Below, one piece after another: positions 5,919-10,000 of a stretch of 10,000 nucleotides of DNA. Made by a program: the position numbers and the translations under genes. The number at the start of each line of letters is the position of its first letter. Positions within the stretch are counted from its first letter, which is position 1. The DNA comes from Chloroflexota bacterium. Its GTDB lineage: Bacteria; Chloroflexota; Anaerolineae; Anaerolineales; Villigracilaceae. Under the pieces are notes generated by a model. That model worked only from the letters and a program-made list of their open reading frames with translations, did no database searches and was not told the origin of the DNA. The stretch is taken from NCBI GenBank assembly GCA_020217065.1, contig JAIWOB010000069.1, positions 1 through 10,000 on the forward strand, in the 5' to 3' direction.

Positions 5919-7915
5919 GCGCAACTTCCTTCCGTCAAAGAATCCGCCAGTCCATTGAGGATGAAAATCTCCAGGTCGCTCTCGATAACAACGCCGAGCG
6001 CCGCTTGAAGGGGCGCGCTGCCGCTTTTCAGTCCATCCGCGACCTGGAAGAGAGACGCCAGCGCGCGCGTTCCATCCGCGCGGACGTTATTGAACGTCTC
6101 GACCAATACCTCGACCAGTTTATCGCAAAGAACAAGGAAAACGGCGTCATTGTCCATCGCGCCAAAGACGCGCATGAAGCGGTTCAAATCGTTTTGGATA
6201 TTGCAAAGTCAATTTCCAATTATCAATCGTCCAAACTGCGAGTCGCCAAATCCAAGAGCATGGTCTCGGAGGAAATCGAGTTAAACCATGCGTTGGAAAA
6301 AGCGGGTATTGAAGTCGTCGAGACCGACCTCGGCGAATACATCGTCCAACTGCGCCATGAACGTCCCAGTCATCTTATCGCGCCTGCCGTGCATCTCAAA
6401 AAAGAACAGGTCGGAGAGCTCTTCCACGAAAAACTGGGCGTCCCCTACACGGCGGATATTCCCACGCTGACCGCCGTCGCGCGCAAGGTTCTGCGCGAAG
6501 TCTTCCTCACGGCGGACGTTGGATTCAGCGGCGTTAACTTTGGCGTAGCGGAAACGGGCGGCGTGTGCATCGTCACCAACGAAGGCAACGCGCGTATGGT
6601 GACAACCATTCCGCCTGTCCACATCGCGTTGATGGGCATGGAGCGCCTTGTGCCAAATCTCGACGACCTTTCTCTCATGCTTTCACTCCTGCCGCGCTCC
6701 GCCACAGGACAAAAGCTCACCGTCTATACTCAGTTGCTTCACAAGCCGCTGGTTGGAAAACAGCGTCACCTGGTTTTGCTCGATAATGGACGCGCCCGCT
6801 TGCGGAATTCCCCGCTCAAAGAATCCTTGTACTGCATTCGCTGCGGCGCGTGCCTCAACGCCTGTCCCGTTTTCCGCGAACTCGGCGGACATGCCTACAT
6901 TGGCGGCGACCTGTCCATTGCGCCGTATCCCGGTCCGATTGGCTCGGTTATCTCGCCCGGATTGCTTGGCGAAAATTACGTTCAACTGGCGCAGGCTTCG
7001 TCCTTGTGCGGCGCGTGTAAAGAAGTCTGCCCTGTGGATATTGACCTGCCCAGGTTATTGACCCGCGTGCGGGCTGGGCAGTCTCCAAGCGCCGACGACC
7101 AACCTTCAAACGCCGCTGGCGGAGCGGGACTTTCCTCCTCGACCAAACTTTTCCTGCGGCTGTTTGCCCGCGCCGCGTCTCACCCGCGGTTGTTTGCCCT
7201 CTCCCAGAAATTTGCTTCGCTGGGAACTTTCCTGCTTGCGCCGCGTTCGGACTGGGCGCGGCTGCCCGCTTTTACGGGCTGGGGCTACAGCAAGGACTTT
7301 CCCCGTTTTGCGGCAAAGACATTTCGGGAGAGATATAAGGATAAATTGGCAAACCAACCGCCGCGTCAAACCTTGCGGCAAACCGAATCTTTTAAAGCCG
7401 TTCCTCCCATAGACCATTCAATTACCCTGCCCCTCCCTGAAGTTCAATTCGCGCAGGAACTCACCGCCCTCGGCGGGCATGTGGTTTTCACTCATCATCC
7501 CACCCGCTCGGTGATTGAATTTTTGAATTTGCGCGGCGTGAAAAAGATTTGTCTCGAGCCGCATACGCTCGACGAAAATCTTTTGCGGCAAGAGGGCGTC
7601 GAATTTACCTATGAGCCTGACGCGCAAGCCGTTGTTGGCGTGACAAAGGCTCGCTGCGGGCTGGCGGACACGGGGTCCATTTTGGTCGCCGCCGGGGCAG
7701 GGCATCCGCTTGAGGCTTCGCTCCTTCCCGAAGTTCACATTGCCGTCCTTAAAACCGCCGACATCCTGCCTTCTTTGTCCGACGCCCTGCCGTTTGTCGG
7801 AGACAAAAGCGCGGCGGTCTTTATCACGGGACCTTCGCGCACGGCGGATATTGAAATGGCTCTGACCATCGGCGTGCATGGACCAAAGGAAATTTACGTT
7901 TTTTTGGTGTCATAG
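5915..7915 (+). CDS. lutB: LutB-LutC fusion: LUD-domain iron-sulfur protein of lactate utilization
   Basis: This 666-residue protein is much longer than usual LutB/LldF (about 470) because a second LUD domain is fused to it. Residues about 70-295 form the LutB LUD domain, with GVAETGGVCIVTNEGNARM at 210-228. Two 4Fe-4S motifs follow: Cys307, 310, 313 and 317 (CIRCGACLNACP), then Cys365, 368 and 372 (CGACKEVCP). A LutB C-terminal region covers about 405-480, ending in a Gln/Arg-rich linker. Residues about 500-666 match LutC, with KARCGLADTGSILVAAG at 578-594 and the family-typical ITGPSRTADIEMALTIGVHG at 637-656. With LutA this would give a complete LutABC activity from two genes. It is cytosolic, with no signal peptide. 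The ATG overlaps the methyltransferase remnant's stop (ATGA), and only a weak GGGTG lies before it, so coupling is likely. Fusion boundaries are estimates. Confidence 0.92.
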   Translation: MSATSFRQRIRQSIEDENLQVALDNNAERRLKGRAAAFQSIRDLEERRQRARSIRADVIERLDQYLDQFIAKNKENGVIVHRAKDAHEAVQIVLDIAKSISNYQSSKLRVAKSKSMVSEEIELNHALEKAGIEVVETDLGEYIVQLRHERPSHLIAPAVHLKKEQVGELFHEKLGVPYTADIPTLTAVARKVLREVFLTADVGFSGVNFGVAETGGVCIVTNEGNARMVTTIPPVHIALMGMERLVPNLDDLSLMLSLLPRSATGQKLTVYTQLLHKPLVGKQRHLVLLDNGRARLRNSPLKESLYCIRCGACLNACPVFRELGGHAYIGGDLSIAPYPGPIGSVISPGLLGENYVQLAQASSLCGACKEVCPVDIDLPRLLTRVRAGQSPSADDQPSNAAGGAGLSSSTKLFLRLFARAASHPRLFALSQKFASLGTFLLAPRSDWARLPAFTGWGYSKDFPRFAAKTFRERYKDKLANQPPRQTLRQTESFKAVPPIDHSITLPLPEVQFAQELTALGGHVVFTHHPTRSVIEFLNLRGVKKICLEPHTLDENLLRQEGVEFTYEPDAQAVVGVTKARCGLADTGSILVAAGAGHPLEASLLPEVHIAVLKTADILPSLSDALPFVGDKSAAVFITGPSRTADIEMALTIGVHGPKEIYVFLVS

Positions 7916-7987
7916 ACGAACATAGGTTCTGCCCTAAAAGAGCGGATAGGCTTGCGGAAAAGTAAAACCTCCGGAAAAACGACTTTG

Positions 7988-7996
7988 TGCTATAAT
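7988..7996 (+). promoter_or_regulatory. Extended -10 promoter of the aspS leader
   Basis: TGC-TATAAT (7988-7996) is a perfect -10 with a TGn extension. The hexamer at the -35 position (CCTCCG) is poor, which an extended -10 tolerates. Transcription should start near 8002-8004, so the leader ORF ATG at 8005 is nearly or fully leaderless. The preceding 7916-7987 shows no terminator for lutB and no other feature. Confidence 0.6.
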
Positions 7997-8004
7997 CCAC
8001 GCCG

Positions 8005-8091
8005 ATGTTCAAGAACGCCCGTCCCGCCAACAATAATAATAACAACGACAATGGCGACTTACAGGTCGTTGGGCGAAGCGCGGCTGCTTGA
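8005..8091 (+). CDS. Asn/Asp-rich 28-residue leader peptide of aspS
   Basis: ATG 8005 to TGA 8089-8091 encodes 28 residues. Asn is at positions 4, 9-14 (six in a row) and 16; Asp is at 15 and 18. That is eight Asn and two Asp, with NNNNNNDNGD at 9-18. The peptide then continues LQVVGRSAAA. No Shine-Dalgarno is present; the predicted transcription start is 1-3 nt before the ATG, consistent with leaderless initiation. The codons AAC-AAC-GAC (13-15) are themselves arm 1 of the downstream attenuator structure. In ribosome-controlled attenuators the repeated codon reports the charged tRNA made by the operon, as with His codons in his and Phe codons in pheST. Here the downstream gene makes Asp-tRNA and, if non-discriminating, the precursor of Asn-tRNA. 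The peptide probably has no function beyond being translated. Expression is inferred. Confidence 0.65.
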   Translation: MFKNARPANNNNNNDNGDLQVVGRSAAA

Positions 8092-8155
8092 CAGAATAAC
8101 TCAGGTCAGAACCAATCGCCCGACGCAGACGCGAAGGGCGATTTATTTTATATAT
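8043..8155 (+). promoter_or_regulatory. Ribosome-dependent transcription attenuator upstream of aspS
   Basis: Four segments give three competing stems. Arms 1 and 2: CAACGAC (8043-8049) pairs with GTCGTTG (8065-8071), 7 bp. Arms 2 and 3: CGTTGGGCGA (8067-8076) pairs with TCGCCCGACG (8116-8125), 10 bp with one U-G. Arms 3 and 4: AATCGCCC (8114-8121) pairs with GGGCGATT (8136-8143), followed by a U-rich tract. Arm 1 consists of the Asn-Asn-Asp codons. A ribosome stalled there for lack of charged tRNA would cover arm 1, freeing arm 2 to hold arm 3 so that no terminator forms and aspS is transcribed. With ample tRNA the ribosome passes and terminates, 1:2 re-forms and 3:4 stops transcription. The pairings are read directly from the sequence; the mechanism is inferred by analogy. 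Confidence 0.7.
8114..8155 (+). terminator. Terminator hairpin of the aspS attenuator
   Basis: An 8-bp perfect stem AATCGCCC/GGGCGATT with a 14-nt loop is followed by TTATTTTATATATA. It ends 135 nt before the aspS ATG and about 150 nt after the predicted transcription start. The U-tract is interrupted by A, so read-through may be appreciable. Confidence 0.7.
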
Positions 8156-8165
8156 ACCCAACACC

Positions 8166-8266
8166 CGTCGTTGCGAAGGCGGCGCACTTCCGCCCGGAGC
8201 GCTCTCCTGTCAATATACGGAGATTGCTTCGCCGCCAAAGTACAAGAGCGGCGGCTCGCAATGACG
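8166..8266. repeat. MITE/REP-like palindromic intergenic element
   Basis: The ends are near-perfect inverted repeats: CGTCGTTGCGA (8166-8176) and TCGCAATGACG (8256-8266), 10 of 11 matching. Inside are two small hairpins, GGCGG/CCGCC (8178-8182 with 8190-8194) and GCCGCC/GGCGGC (8231-8236 with 8250-8255). Read on the minus strand, CGTCATTGCGA... followed by GAAGCAATCTCC matches an intergenic repeat style I recall from many bacterial genomes, including Chloroflexota. No target-site duplication is evident. It sits between the attenuator and the aspS ribosome site. Only one copy is in the window, so repeat status is recalled, not shown. Confidence 0.6.
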
Positions 8267-8289
8267 AGGAAATCTTTTGGAGGCGCATT

Positions 8290-10000
8290 ATGTATAGAAC
8301 TCATACTTGTGGAGAATTACGCGCCAGTCACGCGGGACAGACCGTCACCGTTGCGGGCTGGGTCAACCGCCGCCGCGACCACGGCGGGGTGGTCTTCTTT
8401 GACTTGCGCGACCGCGCGGGCATTGTCCAAATCACAATTAATCCAGACCTGCCCAAAGAGACCCTCGACCTCGTGGCGAGCGTCCGCTTCGAGTGGGCGC
8501 TGCAAATTGAAGGTCAGGTGAAGAAGCGCCCAGCGGGAAACGAAAATCCCAACATGGCGACGGGCGAAGTGGAAATCATCGCCCAGAAAATCACCGTTCT
8601 CAATCCGTCCAAAACGCCTCCCTTTATGGTCAATACCGACAACGACCTGCCGGACGAAAACATGCGCCTCAAATATCGTTATGTGGACCTGCGCCGCGAG
8701 CGCATGACCCGCAATATGGTGTTGCGCCACAAGGTCGTCAAGTTCATGCGCGACTATCTCGACGAGCAAGGCTTCATCGAAATCGAAACGCCCATCCTGT
8801 TCAAGGCGACTCCCGAAGGCGCGCGCGACTACCTTGTTCCCTCGCGTCTTTATCCCGGACAATTCTACGCCCTGCCGCAGTCGCCCCAGCAGTTGAAGCA
8901 GCTGCTGATGGTAGCCGGCATGGACAGGTATTTCCAGATTGCGCGCTGCTTCCGCGACGAAGACCTGCGCGGCGACCGCCAGCCTGAGTTCACCCAACTT
9001 GACCTTGAGATGTCCTTTGTCCACCGCGACGACGTTTTGAACCTGGTGGAAGACCTCTTTACTAAAATGATTCCCGCCGTCGCCCCGCATAAAAAGCTGC
9101 TCTCGATTCCCTGGAAGAAATTCTCCTACCGCGAGGTGGTGGAAAAATACGGCACGGATAAACCCGACCTGCGCTTTGGAATGGAACTGGTGGACGTGAG
9201 CGAAGTTTTTGCCAAGAGCGAATTCAAGGTCTTCAAGTCGGCACTTGAGGCGGGCGGCGTCGTCAAGTGCATTGTCGCCCCCCGCAGCGCGGATATGTCC
9301 CGCAAGGAGGTGGACGCCCTGACCGAAGTCGCCAAGACTTTCGGCGCGAAGGGCATGCCCACGTTAGGCGTCACCGCCGAAGGCGTGAAGGGCAGCGTCT
9401 CGAAGTTCGTCACGCCTGAAGAGGTGGAAGCGCTCAAGTCCAGGACGGGCGCGAAAGAGGGCGACCTGATTGTCTTTGCGGCAGACGCCCGCGCCGTTGC
9501 AAACAAGACCCTCGGCGGACTGCGGCTCTGGTTCCGCGATAAACTCGACCTCGCAGACAAGAGCATGATGGCTTTTGCCTGGGTGGTGGATTTCCCCTTC
9601 TTTGCCTGGAACGAAGAAGAGCGGAAATGGGAATCGGAACATCATCCCTTCACCATGCCCAAGATGGAAGACCTCGAAAAGTTCGACACCGACCCCGGCG
9701 CGGTGATGTCCGAAGCCTACGACATGGTCTGCAACGGCTATGAGATGGCGTCAGGCTCCATCCGCATTCACCGCCGCGACATCCAGATGAAGATGTTCCA
9801 GATGCTCGGTCTGACCGACGAAGAAATTCAAACCAAGTTCGGTCACATGCTCGAAGCCTTCGAGTACGGCGCTCCCCCGCACGGCGGCATGGCTCCCGGC
9901 ATTGACCGCCTCGTCATGCTCCTCGCCGACGAACCCAACATCCGCGAAGTCATCGCCTTCCCCAAGAATCAAGCGGGACGCGACGTGATGGCGGACGCCC
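8290..10000 (+). CDS. aspS: Aspartyl-tRNA synthetase, probably non-discriminating (3' end outside window)
   Basis: This class II synthetase charges tRNAAsp, and in non-discriminating forms also tRNAAsn, with aspartate. ATG 8290 has GGAGG 6 nt upstream (8279-8283). The 570 codons present are nearly the full ~590 of bacterial AspRS. An OB-fold anticodon domain covers about residues 1-105. Motif 1 is near 131-167. Motif 2 includes CFRDED at 220-225. The bacterial GAD insertion lies about 290-420. Motif 3 is GIDRLVMLL, with Arg540. His31 in RRRDHGG and Gly83 in KRPAGN match the residues reported in Pseudomonas aeruginosa to permit tRNAAsn charging; discriminating E. coli has Leu and Lys there. 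Such enzymes need GatCAB to convert Asp-tRNAAsn to Asn-tRNAAsn. Regulation is probably by the leader-peptide attenuator at 8005-8155. The protein is intact as far as the window edge. Confidence 0.96.
   Translation, partial: MYRTHTCGELRASHAGQTVTVAGWVNRRRDHGGVVFFDLRDRAGIVQITINPDLPKETLDLVASVRFEWALQIEGQVKKRPAGNENPNMATGEVEIIAQKITVLNPSKTPPFMVNTDNDLPDENMRLKYRYVDLRRERMTRNMVLRHKVVKFMRDYLDEQGFIEIETPILFKATPEGARDYLVPSRLYPGQFYALPQSPQQLKQLLMVAGMDRYFQIARCFRDEDLRGDRQPEFTQLDLEMSFVHRDDVLNLVEDLFTKMIPAVAPHKKLLSIPWKKFSYREVVEKYGTDKPDLRFGMELVDVSEVFAKSEFKVFKSALEAGGVVKCIVAPRSADMSRKEVDALTEVAKTFGAKGMPTLGVTAEGVKGSVSKFVTPEEVEALKSRTGAKEGDLIVFAADARAVANKTLGGLRLWFRDKLDLADKSMMAFAWVVDFPFFAWNEEERKWESEHHPFTMPKMEDLEKFDTDPGAVMSEAYDMVCNGYEMASGSIRIHRRDIQMKMFQMLGLTDEEIQTKFGHMLEAFEYGAPPHGGMAPGIDRLVMLLADEPNIREVIAFPKNQAGRDVMADA

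Noticed and set aside
7824..8051. Minus-strand frame beginning with a run of leucines (possible signal peptide)
   Set aside because: The Leu run is the complement of the Asn codon run in the aspS leader; the frame is antisense to lutB and has no ribosome site.
8102..8113. CAGGTCAGAACC resembling the SRP RNA (4.5S) apical motif
   Set aside because: The GGAAGGAAGCAGC part that must follow is absent and the segment does not fold into the SRP hairpin.
7997..8289. T-box riboswitch for aspS
   Set aside because: No T-box antiterminator sequence (GGTGGNACCGCG-like) is present; the leader ORF plus competing stems explain the region better.

Overview
The window is a GC-rich (mid-50s % by eye) stretch of bacterial core metabolism. 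Gene content and style suggest a Chloroflexota bacterium, probably class Anaerolineae. This is an inference from: a DUF4173 membrane protein, a short archaeal/Thermotoga-type alpha-glucan phosphorylase, a mixed-substrate (group III) phosphofructokinase, a LutB-LutC fusion, and an intergenic palindromic element of the 'CGTCATTGCGA...GAAGCAATCTCC' kind. No rRNA, tRNA, CRISPR or transposase gene is seen.

Layout. Minus strand: a multi-pass DUF4173 protein cut by the left edge (1-943), then a 362-bp intergenic region, then a rhodanese gene (1306-1650) placed 1 nt after the alpha-glucan phosphorylase gene glgP (1652-3784). The intergenic region holds a small plus-strand unit: a sigma70-like promoter, a very strong Shine-Dalgarno, a 16-codon ORF and two perfect hairpins. 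A 100-bp divergent promoter region separates glgP from plus-strand pfkA (3885-5000), which ends in a clear intrinsic terminator. lutA (5059-5784) follows, then a 39-codon remnant of a methyltransferase gene, then a fused lutB-lutC gene (5915-7915). The right end holds aspS (8290-10000, cut by the window edge) behind a 374-bp leader.

The most interesting item is the aspS leader. A promoter with an extended -10 is followed almost at once by a 28-codon ORF carrying six Asn codons in a row, then Asp-Asn-Gly-Asp. After it come three mutually exclusive pairings: 8043-8049 with 8065-8071, 8067-8076 with 8116-8125 (10 bp), and 8114-8121 with 8136-8143 (terminator plus U-rich tail). This is the layout of ribosome-mediated transcription attenuation, as in trp, his and pheST leaders. 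The encoded AspRS carries His31 and Gly83, the residues linked to non-discriminating AspRS, which charges both tRNAAsp and tRNAAsn. A leader that reads both Asn and Asp codons therefore fits the enzyme it would control.

Functionally, glgP releases glucose-1-phosphate from stored glucan and pfkA commits hexose phosphate to glycolysis. LutA/LutBC would oxidise L-lactate to pyruvate. Together with the rhodanese this is a central-carbon block, followed by an unrelated translation gene under its own control.
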